Assembly (NCBI RefSeq): GCF_021404305.1
Contig: NZ_JABFTX010000003.1
Location: 186,001-250,000, forward strand
Direction of reading: 5' to 3'
Length of the DNA stretch: 64,000 bases
Source of the DNA: Billgrantia ethanolica
Lineage (GTDB): Bacteria; Pseudomonadota; Gammaproteobacteria; Pseudomonadales; Halomonadaceae
Shown: positions 30,141 through 40,742 of the stretch, one piece after another
Position numbering within the stretch: the first letter of the stretch is position 1
Layout: each line of letters starts with the position of its first letter
The notes under the pieces: generated by a model
What the model saw: only the letters and a program-made list of their open reading frames with translations
Database searches by the model: none
What the model was told of the DNA's origin: nothing
Program-made: the position numbers and the translations under genes

Positions 30141-30180
30141 GTTTTTCGGCACACTCTGCGAAAGCCCTGAAACAGCCCCT

Positions 30181-30214
30181 GCCGCCGCCTGGATTCAGCC
30201 TTCCGGGCGGCGGC
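30181..30214 (+). terminator. GC-rich hairpin after argA
   Basis: GCCGCCGCC (30181-30189) pairs perfectly with GGCGGCGGC (30206-30214); the loop adds a GG/CC pair. No T-run follows, so termination would be weak. The first GlrR-like box starts directly after it. Confidence 0.45.
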
Positions 30215-30329
30215 TGTCGCTTTGTGGCAACGTCATCGAGAATCTTGTCTCAAAAAGGCTACGCTATAACCCCATGTTTTTAAATTATTTTAGTAGTGTC
30301 GTGTGAATTGATGTCGCCAAATGGTGACG
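30215..30329 (+). promoter_or_regulatory. Three GlrR-type enhancer boxes (TGTC-N10-xACG)
   Basis: TGTC-N10-AACG (30215-30232), TGTC-N10-TACG (30246-30263) and TGTC-N10-GACG (30312-30329) lie upstream of a sigma-54 promoter. The E. coli GlrR site is TGTC-N10-GACA. The first two are exactly 31 bp apart, three helical turns. The order of enhancer boxes, AT-rich spacer (30370-30436) and sigma-54 promoter is that of enterobacterial glmY. glrK and glrR are encoded just downstream. The right half-sites are imperfect. Confidence 0.5.
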
Positions 30330-30437
30330 AAATGCAGGCCTGCCGGGCCGGGTTTTCCCTGTTTTTCCCGTCGAGTGGCAGCGTGCCAACTTTTTAAGAT
30401 TCCTAAGTTTATGAAAAATATGAAGTAACGTGTTTTT

Positions 30438-30453
30438 TGGCACGCTACTGGCA
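30438..30453 (+). promoter_or_regulatory. Sigma-54 promoter
   Basis: TGGCACG-CTAC-TGGCA matches the consensus TGGCACG-N4-TTGCA with one mismatch. GG (30439-30440) and GC (30451-30452) have the required 12-bp spacing. Transcription should begin near 30464. Confidence 0.7.
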
Positions 30454-30463
30454 ATACTTAGGG

Positions 30464-30932
30464 TGAGCAACGAAGAAGTGATTCAAACGGCTCGAATCAC
30501 TTCGGATCGTCGAGAGGCTCGGGGAACCACCACCCCCCCATGCCCTGTGCTACCCGGGCATCGAGACGCTCAGCGTTCGCTCCGCGATGTGTAACTTAGG
30601 TTGCGATGAGACGGGTACCGCCGATAGGCAAGGAAAGGTACCAGAAGGGCAAGGATGCCCCGGCAAGGATGCCTCATCCCCCTCGGGGGATCGAATTTCG
30701 GGCCAGCGCCAGCGAGAGATCTCGCGGCGGTGGCGCCAAGGATCGAAGCAGAGCGGTTCGCCGCTCGCCCACTCCGGCAGCTCCTGGTGGCATTAGGGCC
30801 GGTGCGGAGCTTCGGGACCCTCGGGTCCGCTGAAAGTATGGGTCATGGTTCGACCAGGCGATCGATGCCCATATTTTCAACCCCTTCAGTTCCCTGCGTA
30901 CTTGGGCCGGCACTTGCCGGCCTCTTTTTTTT
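30464..30932 (+). ncRNA. Long structured RNA, GlmY-like position, family not recognised
   Basis: No protein-like frame fits, yet the stretch is full of stems: a 10-bp stem GAAGTGATTC/GAATCACTTC (30475-30503); ATGCCC/GGGCAT (30540-30561); GGTACC/GGTACC (30614-30642); two adjacent hairpins with AGGA loops (30647-30660 and 30662-30673); GCGAGA/TCTCGC (30712-30725); GAGCGG-TTCG-CCGCTC (30751-30766); GGACC/GGTCC (30815-30828); and an 11-bp closing stem with one G-U pair, 30832-30842 with 30868-30878, holding an inner TGGT/ACCA hairpin. A strong terminator ends it. By position it resembles enterobacterial GlmY, which lies upstream of glrK and is GlrR/sigma-54 driven, but it is far longer (about 470 against about 180 nt). 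It has none of the conserved cores of RNase P RNA, tmRNA, 6S or SRP RNA that I could recognise. The 5' end is predicted only from the promoter. Confidence 0.6.
30905..30932 (+). terminator. Strong Rho-independent terminator of the structured RNA
   Basis: GGCCGGC-ACTT-GCCGGCC is followed by TC and eight T residues. It separates the RNA from glrK, which starts 67 bp later. Confidence 0.92.
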
Positions 30933-30998
30933 CGCAGCGACTTGGTCTGGGGCGGAAGTCAGGCGCGTAACTCTGTTATCCTCTTTCAGGAACGTACC

Positions 30999-32531
30999 AT
31001 GGTGGTTTCTTACCCTCTCCTGAATAGAACATTGGTCATGACCAAACGGGTCTCGCGCCGCTGGCGTCCTCGCTCATTGCTGCAGCTCGTACTGCTGGCA
31101 TTTCTCGTGGTGATGCTGCCGCTGGGAGTGCTGATGTACCAGGCTGGCCAGGCACTTTCCGAGCTTTCCCATCTGGCCGACGTGAGCGCGCGTCAGGCCG
31201 TCGAGGAGAGCCGTCGTGCCCGCGTGCTGAGCAACCTCGCCGTGGAAATGGAGCGCAGTGCCCGTCAGTATGCGGTGCTGGAGCAGGAGAGCCTGCTCGA
31301 TCTCTATGCCGAGCGTCATGCCGAATTCACCGAACTGCTGGCCCAGCAGCGCCGCTTCCTGCCCGACGATCATGATGTCCAGGCGCTGGACGAGCAATTG
31401 GTGCTTCTCTCGCAGTTGCCCGAGCTGGAACCCGAGGCGCTGGAGGTATGGCTGGCACTGTTCGTACCTTTTGCCGAGCACACCGAGGCAATGCGTCGGG
31501 CCACCAGCCAGCAGATCGATGCCAGCATCGAAATCATCAGCGCCCGGGCCGAGGCGGTGCAGTCGCGCCTGTGGCTGCAGACCACGGCGCTGGTATCCGT
31601 CAGCCTGCTGCTCATCCTGCTGTTCAGCTGGCTGATCATTCGTCCGGTGCGCCAGCTCGAGCGTCGCATTCTCAGTATCGGCAGCGGCGTGGAGACCAAC
31701 GACCGCGACAACATCCAGGGCCCAGCCGAGCTGGTTCAGCTCGGCGACCGGCTCGACTGGCTGTCGACCCGGCTCAGCGATCTCGAGGCTCAGAAACAGC
31801 AGTTCCTGCGCCACATGTCCCATGAGCTCAAGACACCGCTGGCCAGCGTACGTGAAGGTTCGGCGCTGCTGGCCGACGGCGTGGCCGGCGAGGTCACGCC
31901 GCGCCAGCGCGAGATCCTCACACTGATCGATTCCAGCGGCCGTGAACTGCAGCGGCTGATCGAGCAGCTGCTCGACTACAACCTGCTGCAGCACAACCAG
32001 CGCATCACCCTCGAACGGGTGGATCTGGCCACCTTGGTCAAGACCGTACTGGCCAAGCACCGCCTGGCGCTCGAACACAAGGCCATGCGGGTGACCGCCT
32101 TCGATGGCCCCATGGACTGGGTGGTGGATCGTACCGCCATGGGGCGTATTCTCGACAACCTGGTTTCCAACGCCATCGCCTACGGCGAGGATGGCGGTGA
32201 GCTGATGATCCGGGCTCATGCCGGGCGCGACCACCTGTTCCTCGATGTGGCCAATACCGGCGAGCCGATATCCGAGCAGGACCGCCCGCGGCTGTTCGAG
32301 CCCTTCTACCAGGGGCGCTCGCGGCGCAAGGGGCCGCTCAAGGGTTCCGGCATCGGGCTCTCGGTGGCGGCTGACTGCGCGCGCATCCAGAGCGGCGGTC
32401 TGGCACTGGTCGAGGACCGTGAGTTTGACGTATGTTTTCGCCTGACCCTGCCGTGGCAGGCAATACCCCTGACACAAGAAAAAACGGAGCCCGTAGCAGT
32501 GGGCATACACGCAAGGAGCGAGGAACGATGA
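30999..32531 (+). CDS. glrK: Sensor histidine kinase GlrK (QseE)
   Basis: This protein of about 510 residues has two membrane segments flanking a helical periplasmic domain (RRARVLSNLAVEMERSARQY), a HAMP region, the phosphoacceptor H-box FLRHMSHELKTPLAS, and a HATPase domain with N, G1 and G2 boxes (LDNLVSNAI, DVANTGEPI, GSGIGLSVA). These agree closely with E. coli GlrK in layout. ATG at 30999 has AGGAA 6 bp upstream and is preferred; ATG at 31038 (497 residues) gives the more usual N-terminus but lacks a ribosome site. It phosphorylates GlrR. The stop overlaps qseG by ATGA. Confidence 0.92.
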   Translation: MVVSYPLLNRTLVMTKRVSRRWRPRSLLQLVLLAFLVVMLPLGVLMYQAGQALSELSHLADVSARQAVEESRRARVLSNLAVEMERSARQYAVLEQESLLDLYAERHAEFTELLAQQRRFLPDDHDVQALDEQLVLLSQLPELEPEALEVWLALFVPFAEHTEAMRRATSQQIDASIEIISARAEAVQSRLWLQTTALVSVSLLLILLFSWLIIRPVRQLERRILSIGSGVETNDRDNIQGPAELVQLGDRLDWLSTRLSDLEAQKQQFLRHMSHELKTPLASVREGSALLADGVAGEVTPRQREILTLIDSSGRELQRLIEQLLDYNLLQHNQRITLERVDLATLVKTVLAKHRLALEHKAMRVTAFDGPMDWVVDRTAMGRILDNLVSNAIAYGEDGGELMIRAHAGRDHLFLDVANTGEPISEQDRPRLFEPFYQGRSRRKGPLKGSGIGLSVAADCARIQSGGLALVEDREFDVCFRLTLPWQAIPLTQEKTEPVAVGIHARSEER

Positions 32532-33148
32532 AGGGCATTGAAACCTTCGGTACGAGAGTACCAGGTGCAATAACCAGACGCGCAAGTGCAAGAACCGGAC
32601 AGATGAGAAAAGGTGTTGTGGTGGGTGGTTTGGCAGCTCTGCTGAGCGGCTGCGAACTGTTGCCGGAGCACGCCATGCTGGGTACGGAACCCGAAGAGCC
32701 AGCGGAAGCGACGGCCTGCACCGCACAGCCCACTTTTGCCGACGAGGCCTGCCTGCTGCACAACTGGGTGGCCTTCGGCTTGGCCTCGCAGCGGGGCGAC
32801 AACGCATGGCGCAATCAGGCCATGACGGAGATCGAATCCGCAGCCGGCAGAAGCGAAGCCGAACGCGAGTTGGCGCGTGCCGTGACCCTGGCTTGGGGCA
32901 GCGAGCGCGAGTGGCGCGAGGCGGCAACGATCTATCAGGAATACACCGCTGCCGCACCGGAAGAACTGCAACCGCTGCTGCGCTACTGGCGCAACGAGCT
33001 CGAGGGTCGGCGTTCGCTGGCCGGCCACCGGGACAACGCCCGGGGGCAACTGGCGAACCTGCAGCGCGAGAATGCCGAGCTCTCCGAAAAGCTCGAGGCG
33101 CTCACTGCCATCGAGCAGAACATGAACTTGAGACAACAATCGCCCTGA
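32528..33148 (+). CDS. qseG: QseG-like lipoprotein
   Basis: The position between glrK and glrR and the lipobox LLSGC identify it as the QseG lipoprotein, which in E. coli acts in the outer membrane on QseE/GlrK. The C-terminal part is a coiled coil (NLQRENAELSEKLEALTAIEQ). ATG at 32528 has AGGAG upstream but places 25 residues before a normal signal peptide; ATG at 32603 would give MRKGVVVGGLAALLSGC, a textbook lipoprotein signal. The true start is therefore uncertain. The length is 206 residues from the first start. Confidence 0.82.
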   Translation: MKGIETFGTRVPGAITRRASARTGQMRKGVVVGGLAALLSGCELLPEHAMLGTEPEEPAEATACTAQPTFADEACLLHNWVAFGLASQRGDNAWRNQAMTEIESAAGRSEAERELARAVTLAWGSEREWREAATIYQEYTAAAPEELQPLLRYWRNELEGRRSLAGHRDNARGQLANLQRENAELSEKLEALTAIEQNMNLRQQSP

Positions 33149-33180
33149 GCGCTTTTTTTGGGCGATAAGGGAGAACAGAC

Positions 33181-34599
<1,419 letters not shown>

Positions 34600-34633
34600 A
34601 GCCGGTCTCGAAACCTGACTTCGATACTTGAAT

Positions 34634-34668
34634 GAAAGCGCCCGACGCCTGCCGCGTCGGGCGCTTTC
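34634..34668 (+). terminator. Terminator between glrR and xseA
   Basis: A perfect 15-bp stem, GAAAGCGCCCGACGC and its complement with loop CTGCC, is followed by GTCAGTTTTTC. It serves glrR and may also limit read-through from xseA. Confidence 0.85.
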
Positions 34669-34720
34669 GTCAGTTTTTCGGCAGTCAGCTTTCGTCAGCT
34701 CTCTTCTTCAGCTCTCTTCT

Positions 34721-36061
34721 TTACTTCAGGCGCCGCTTCACTTCCACCTGCAAGCGGCCTTCGCCCAGGCGTGCGGTCAGCGCCTGGCCGGGCTGGGTAT
34801 CGCCGGCCCGCCGTACCACCTGACCCTGTTCGTCCTGCAAAATGGCGTAGCCACGCCCCAGCACCGCCAGTGGGCTCACTGCCTGTAACTGACGCGCCAG
34901 GCCGGCCAGCCGCTCGCGCTGGCGCGCCACTTCGCGCTGCATGGCCTGTTCGAGACGGCTCTGGGCACGATTGAGGCGCTGCTCGCCGCGTGCCAGCTCA
35001 CGCTGGGGGTGGCAGGCGCTGAGCCGTCGCTGCAGATGGGCCAACTGGCGCCGCTCGGTGGCCAGGCGAACCTGCAGCGCACGCCGCAGGCGGGCATCCA
35101 GCTCCATCAGGGTGCGCCGCTTCTGGCCCAGCACCTCGCCGGGGTGGCGCAGGCGCGCACGTAGATGATCGAGGCGCTGGCCTTCCCGCTCCAGTCGCGC
35201 CTGCATGGCGCGTTGCAGCTGGCGCTCCAGCCCGGTCAGGCGGCGTGCCAGCTCACGGCGGTCCGGCACCAGCATCTCGGCGGCGGCGGAAGGGGTGGGG
35301 GCGCGCACGTCGGCGGCAAGATCCGAAAGGGTGGTATCGACCTCGTGACCCACCGCCGACATCACCGGCAGGCGCGAGTGGAAGATCGCCCGCGCCAGAT
35401 GTTCGTCGTTGAACGCCCAAAGATCCTCCAGGCTGCCGCCACCTCGGGTGATCAGGATAACGTCCTGGTTCGGATCGAGCGCCTGCTGGCGGTTGAGCAG
35501 CCCCAGAGCGGCGATCAGTGCTGGCGCCGCCTCGCGACCCTGCACCGGCACCGCGATCAAGGTGACCTTGGCCTGCGGCCAGCGCGCCTGGAGTACCGCC
35601 AGCACGTCGCGGATGGCGGCGCCGGTGGGTGAGGTCAGCACCAGCAGATGCCGCGGCGGGCAGGGCAGGGGGCGGGCGTTGGCGAACACCCCCTCGGCGG
35701 CCAGACGCTGCTTGAGCCGCTCCAGGGCCAGCAGCAGCTCGCCTTCGCCGGCCTGCTGCACCGCTTCGGCAATCAGCTGATAGTCGCCGCGGGGCTCGAA
35801 CAGCGACACCCGGCCGCGCACCCGTACCCGGTCGCCGTCGCGCATGGGGGCGGCGACGAATCGGGCGCGGTTGCGGAACAGCGCGCAGCGCAGCTGGGCC
35901 GAGCTGTCCTTGAGGGTGAAGTAGACATGCCCCGAAGCCGGGCGCGACACGCCGGAAAGCTCGCCCTCGACCCACACTTCGCCAATACCCTGCTCGAGCA
36001 GCGCGCGAGCGCGTCGATTCACTTCGCTGACGGAAAGGGCGTTATCGGTAGGCGGGGTCAT
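34721..36061 (-). CDS. xseA: Exonuclease VII large subunit XseA
   Basis: This 446-residue protein has an N-terminal OB fold (GEVWVEGELSGVSRPASGHVYFTLKD in two segments), the catalytic domain with SPTGAAIRDVL, ITRGGGSLEDLWAFNDE and GHEVDTTLSD, and a long C-terminal coiled coil. It forms the nuclease core with the small subunit XseB, not encoded here. ATG at 36061 gives the normal start. It is convergent with glrR. Confidence 0.95.
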   Translation of the reverse strand: MTPPTDNALSVSEVNRRARALLEQGIGEVWVEGELSGVSRPASGHVYFTLKDSSAQLRCALFRNRARFVAAPMRDGDRVRVRGRVSLFEPRGDYQLIAEAVQQAGEGELLLALERLKQRLAAEGVFANARPLPCPPRHLLVLTSPTGAAIRDVLAVLQARWPQAKVTLIAVPVQGREAAPALIAALGLLNRQQALDPNQDVILITRGGGSLEDLWAFNDEHLARAIFHSRLPVMSAVGHEVDTTLSDLAADVRAPTPSAAAEMLVPDRRELARRLTGLERQLQRAMQARLEREGQRLDHLRARLRHPGEVLGQKRRTLMELDARLRRALQVRLATERRQLAHLQRRLSACHPQRELARGEQRLNRAQSRLEQAMQREVARQRERLAGLARQLQAVSPLAVLGRGYAILQDEQGQVVRRAGDTQPGQALTARLGEGRLQVEVKRRLK

Positions 36062-36151
36062 GAGCCGGCGTTTCCTGAGCCAAGGGATGAGCCACCAAGG
36101 CTAGCACGGGGCTGCCACGTTGGCATGGCCGGCAAACGAGTCGTGGGCACA

Positions 36152-36178
36152 CAAAAAAGCGCCGGGCGAGCCCGGCGC
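36152..36178 (-). terminator. Terminator of the PRC-barrel gene
   Basis: On the minus strand GCGCCGGG-CTCG-CCCGGCGC is followed by TTTTTTG. It lies about 60 bp after the stop of the PRC-barrel gene. Confidence 0.9.
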
Positions 36179-36236
36179 AAGTTGCGTCATGGGAGGGGTA
36201 TTTCGTTCAAACAAGACGTGATCTAGCAGCGACGTA

Positions 36237-36863
36237 TCAATCGAAATCGTCTTCGATATCCTCGTCGGTGTATTCGGCATCGTCGCCGTTGTCGTCTACA
36301 CCATCGGTGGCGCCTACGGTGTCGCCGTCAGCTTCACCATCACGGAAGGCAGTGTCGCCATCGTCGCCTACGGCGCCGGTGCCGGCAGTACCGGTGGTCT
36401 GCCATGCGCCTTCCTGGTCACCACGCTCGTCGGCACGGCGGTCGCGCTCATCGTCGAACCACTGCTCGTCGTACTCGGGGAAGTTCTCGAGCTCGTCCTC
36501 GGTGGCGTCGACCAGGATGCGGTGGGTCACCTGATCCTGACCGAAGATACCGTCGTCGTTGCGATCGGTTTCCATGGTGAAGTGCTCGATGCCGACCACC
36601 ACGTCATCGCCGCCCATGCCCCACAGGCCGCCGGCGTTGACGATCACGGCGCTGACCTGACCTTCGTCATCCAGCAGGATGTTCTCGACGTTGCCGACTT
36701 CCTCATCGGGGTCATCGGCGTGATAGACATCGGCACCGATGATGTCATTCGCGGAATAGAGGCCCTGCGCCGCTTGCGGGTCGTCCTGTGCAACGGCTTG
36801 GTTTCCGAAGGCGAGGCCACCGGCGATGGCCGCTACTGCGATAGTCAGTGCACGCTTCTGCAT
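36237..36863 (-). CDS. Secreted acidic PRC-barrel protein
   Basis: This 208-residue protein has a signal peptide (MQKRALTIAVAAIAGGLAF, cleavage after AVA) and a PRC-barrel-like beta domain (IIGADVYHADDPDEEVGNVENILLD). A very acidic C-terminal tail rich in Asp, Glu and Gly is typical of halophile periplasmic proteins. The function is unknown. ATG at 36863 is 7 bp from GGAG; the GTG two codons earlier is too close to that site. It is followed by a strong terminator. Confidence 0.83.
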   Translation of the reverse strand: MQKRALTIAVAAIAGGLAFGNQAVAQDDPQAAQGLYSANDIIGADVYHADDPDEEVGNVENILLDDEGQVSAVIVNAGGLWGMGGDDVVVGIEHFTMETDRNDDGIFGQDQVTHRILVDATEDELENFPEYDEQWFDDERDRRADERGDQEGAWQTTGTAGTGAVGDDGDTAFRDGEADGDTVGATDGVDDNGDDAEYTDEDIEDDFD

Positions 36864-36934
36864 TTTCACTCTCCTTGACCTGTCCTTAGACCTTGGATTT
36901 GCTTTGCTTCGCTGGGTAAGTGCCTGAGCTTTGC

Positions 36935-37132
36935 TCAGAGCTTGTTGGCCCAGTCGTCGACCTGGCGTTCCGCTTCCTCGCGCTCCAGGCCATACCGTTG
37001 CTGGATCTTGCCGATCAGTTCATCTTTCTTGCCGCCGACCTGATCCAGCTCATCGTCGGTAAGCTCGCCCCAACTGGTGCGGGCCTTACCTTTCATCTCT
37101 TTCCACTTGCCTTCGATCTGATCCCAGTTCAT
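36935..37132 (-). CDS. CsbD family stress protein
   Basis: This 65-residue protein has the CsbD signature MNWDQIEGKWKEMKGK followed by WGELTDDELDQVGGKKDELIGKIQ in two adjoining segments. CsbD proteins are general-stress proteins of unknown mechanism. It precedes the PRC-barrel gene on the same strand by about 70 bp and may be co-expressed. Confidence 0.93.
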   Translation of the reverse strand: MNWDQIEGKWKEMKGKARTSWGELTDDELDQVGGKKDELIGKIQQRYGLEREEAERQVDDWANKL

Positions 37133-37303
37133 TTTCCGTCACTCCTTTCCTTGAGTGGACCCGTCGTGCCCTTCTCAAACTAGATCACGTTATTGCCGCT
37201 GTAAGTCAAAGTAGGTTTCGGACTGTTTCGAAGAGTAATTAGGGAAGGGCGACGGGCGGTACGATGAGGGCTGGGTGACAGCCAGCCGAAGCCCGGACTC
37301 GCA

Positions 37304-38853
<1,550 letters not shown>

Positions 38854-38876
38854 CCGCCAGCTCGTAAGAGACAAAC

Positions 38877-38898
38877 GCGGCGGGACTCATCCCGCCGC
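38877..38898 (+). terminator. Hairpin between guaB and guaA
   Basis: GCGGCGGG-ACTCAT-CCCGCCGC is followed by ACGCTTTTTG. It may act as a partial terminator within the operon. Confidence 0.6.
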
Positions 38899-38949
38899 AC
38901 GCTTTTTGCATCCGGCCCGCCGCCATACGCTGCCAGTAGAGACGACCCG

Positions 38950-40524
38950 ATGACCGACATTCACGCCCACAAGATCCTCATCCTCGACTTCGGCTCCCAG
39001 TACACCCAGCTGATCGCCCGCCGCGTGCGCGAGATCGGCGTGTACTCCGAAGTGCGTGCCTACGACATCACCGAGGAAGAGATCCGCGAATACGCCCCCA
39101 ACGGCATCATCCTCTCCGGCGGCCCGGAATCCACCGTGGCCTCCGGCTCGCCCCGCGCGCCTGAGTGCGTGTTCGAGATGGGCCTGCCGGTGCTGGGCAT
39201 CTGCTACGGCATGCAGACCATGGCGGTGCAGCTCGGCGGCGCCGTGGAAGGCTCCGACAAGCAGGAGTTCGGCTACGCCCAGGTCAAGATCGACAGCGAC
39301 GACGACCTGTTCCGCGACATCAAGGACCACGTGGACCACGACGGCAAGGCGCTGCTCGACGTGTGGATGAGCCACGGCGACAAGGTGGCCCGCGCCCCTG
39401 AACAGTTCACCGTGACCGCCTCCACCCCCAGCTGCCCCATCGCCGCCATGACCTGGCCCGAGAAGCGCTTCTACGCCGTGCAGTTCCACCCCGAGGTGAC
39501 CCACACCCTGCAAGGCATGCGCATCCTCGAGCACTTCGTGGTGGGCGTGTGCGGCGCCGAAAAGCTGTGGACCCCGGCGCGCATCATCGAAGACCAGATC
39601 GCCCGCGTGCGCGACCAGGTGGGCGACCGCCACGTGCTGCTCGGTCTCTCCGGCGGCGTGGACTCCTCGGTGGTGGCGGCACTGCTGCACAAGGCCATCG
39701 GCGACCAGCTCACCTGCGTATTCGTCGACAACGGCCTGCTGCGCAAGAACGAAGGCGACCAGGTAATGGAAACCTTCGCCCGCCACATGGGCGTCAAGGT
39801 GATCCGCGTGGACGCCGAAGAACTGTTCCTCTCCAAGCTCAAAGGCGAGAACGACCCGGAAGCCAAGCGCAAGATCATCGGCAACACCTTCATCGACGTG
39901 TTCGATGAAGAGGCCAGCAAGATCGAAGGCGTCGACTTCCTGGCCCAAGGCACCATCTACCCCGACGTGATCGAATCCGCCGCCAGCAAGACCGGCAAGG
40001 CCCACGTGATCAAGTCGCACCACAACGTCGGCGGCCTGCCCGAAACCATGAAGCTGCAGCTGGTCGAACCGCTGCGCGAACTGTTCAAGGACGAAGTGCG
40101 CAAGCTCGGCCTGGAGCTCGGCCTGCCCTACGACATGGTGTACCGCCACCCCTTCCCGGGGCCGGGCCTGGGCGTGCGCATTCTCGGCGAAGTGAAGAAG
40201 GAGTACGCCGACATCCTGCGCGAAGCCGACGCCATCTTCATCGAGGAACTGCACAACGCCGATTGGTACCACAAGACCAGCCAGGCCTTCGCCGTGTTCC
40301 TGCCGGTGAAGTCCGTCGGCGTGGTCGGCGACGGCCGCCGCTACGAGTGGGTCATCGCCCTGCGCGCCGTGGAAACCATCGACTTCATGACCGCACGCTG
40401 GGCCCACCTGCCGTATGAGCTGCTGGAGAAAGTCTCCAACCGCATCATCAACGAGATCCGCGGCGTCTCTCGCGTGACCTACGACGTCAGCAGCAAGCCG
40501 CCCGCGACGATTGAGTGGGAGTAG
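38950..40524 (+). CDS. guaA: GMP synthase GuaA
   Basis: This 524-residue protein has a class I glutamine amidotransferase domain (catalytic Cys in [16 protein letters not shown]), an ATP-pyrophosphatase domain with the PP-loop LSGGVDSS, and a C-terminal dimerisation domain ending PPATIEWE. It converts XMP to GMP. The 3' end is a known insertion hotspot for genomic islands, and two decayed copies of this 3' end occur downstream at 45677 and 48351. Confidence 0.97.
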   Translation: MTDIHAHKILILDFGSQYTQLIARRVREIGVYSEVRAYDITEEEIREYAPNGIILSGGPESTVASGSPRAPECVFEMGLPVLGICYGMQTMAVQLGGAVEGSDKQEFGYAQVKIDSDDDLFRDIKDHVDHDGKALLDVWMSHGDKVARAPEQFTVTASTPSCPIAAMTWPEKRFYAVQFHPEVTHTLQGMRILEHFVVGVCGAEKLWTPARIIEDQIARVRDQVGDRHVLLGLSGGVDSSVVAALLHKAIGDQLTCVFVDNGLLRKNEGDQVMETFARHMGVKVIRVDAEELFLSKLKGENDPEAKRKIIGNTFIDVFDEEASKIEGVDFLAQGTIYPDVIESAASKTGKAHVIKSHHNVGGLPETMKLQLVEPLRELFKDEVRKLGLELGLPYDMVYRHPFPGPGLGVRILGEVKKEYADILREADAIFIEELHNADWYHKTSQAFAVFLPVKSVGVVGDGRRYEWVIALRAVETIDFMTARWAHLPYELLEKVSNRIINEIRGVSRVTYDVSSKPPATIEWE

Positions 40525-40550
40525 CTTTGCTACTAATCGGTTAGCTCTAT

Positions 40551-40580
40551 AATCCGCTGTTTTTACAGCGGATTTTTTTT
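40551..40580 (+). terminator. Terminator of guaBA
   Basis: AATCCGCTGT-TTTT-ACAGCGGATT is followed by six T residues. The rest of 40581-40742 is AT-rich and holds the likely qat promoter region, with no clear consensus. Confidence 0.92.
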
Positions 40581-40742
40581 GCTTATCGTTTATAGGGGAC
40601 GCTGTGTTTGAGCACTTTAGCTATTTTGGGTAGAAAGTGACGGAGAGTATGTTAAAAAAATAACGAATGGGCATGACAAGATTCGTGCCGCACCTAAATC
40701 ACAAGTATTGACCCTATACCATTCCTTGCGAGGCATCGAAAG

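Noticed and set aside
30464..30932. RNase P RNA, tmRNA, 6S or SRP RNA
   Set aside because: I looked for GAGGAAAGTC, the tmRNA tag and 5' end, and the SRP tip sequence; none is present.
30464..30932. A full CsrB homologue
   Set aside because: Only a few AGGA loops occur, far fewer than in CsrB, and there is no GacA-type upstream box near the start.
30587..31023. Several 60-120 codon frames inside the structured RNA
   Set aside because: They have no ribosome sites or protein-like composition and overlap one another; the stems and terminator explain the region better.
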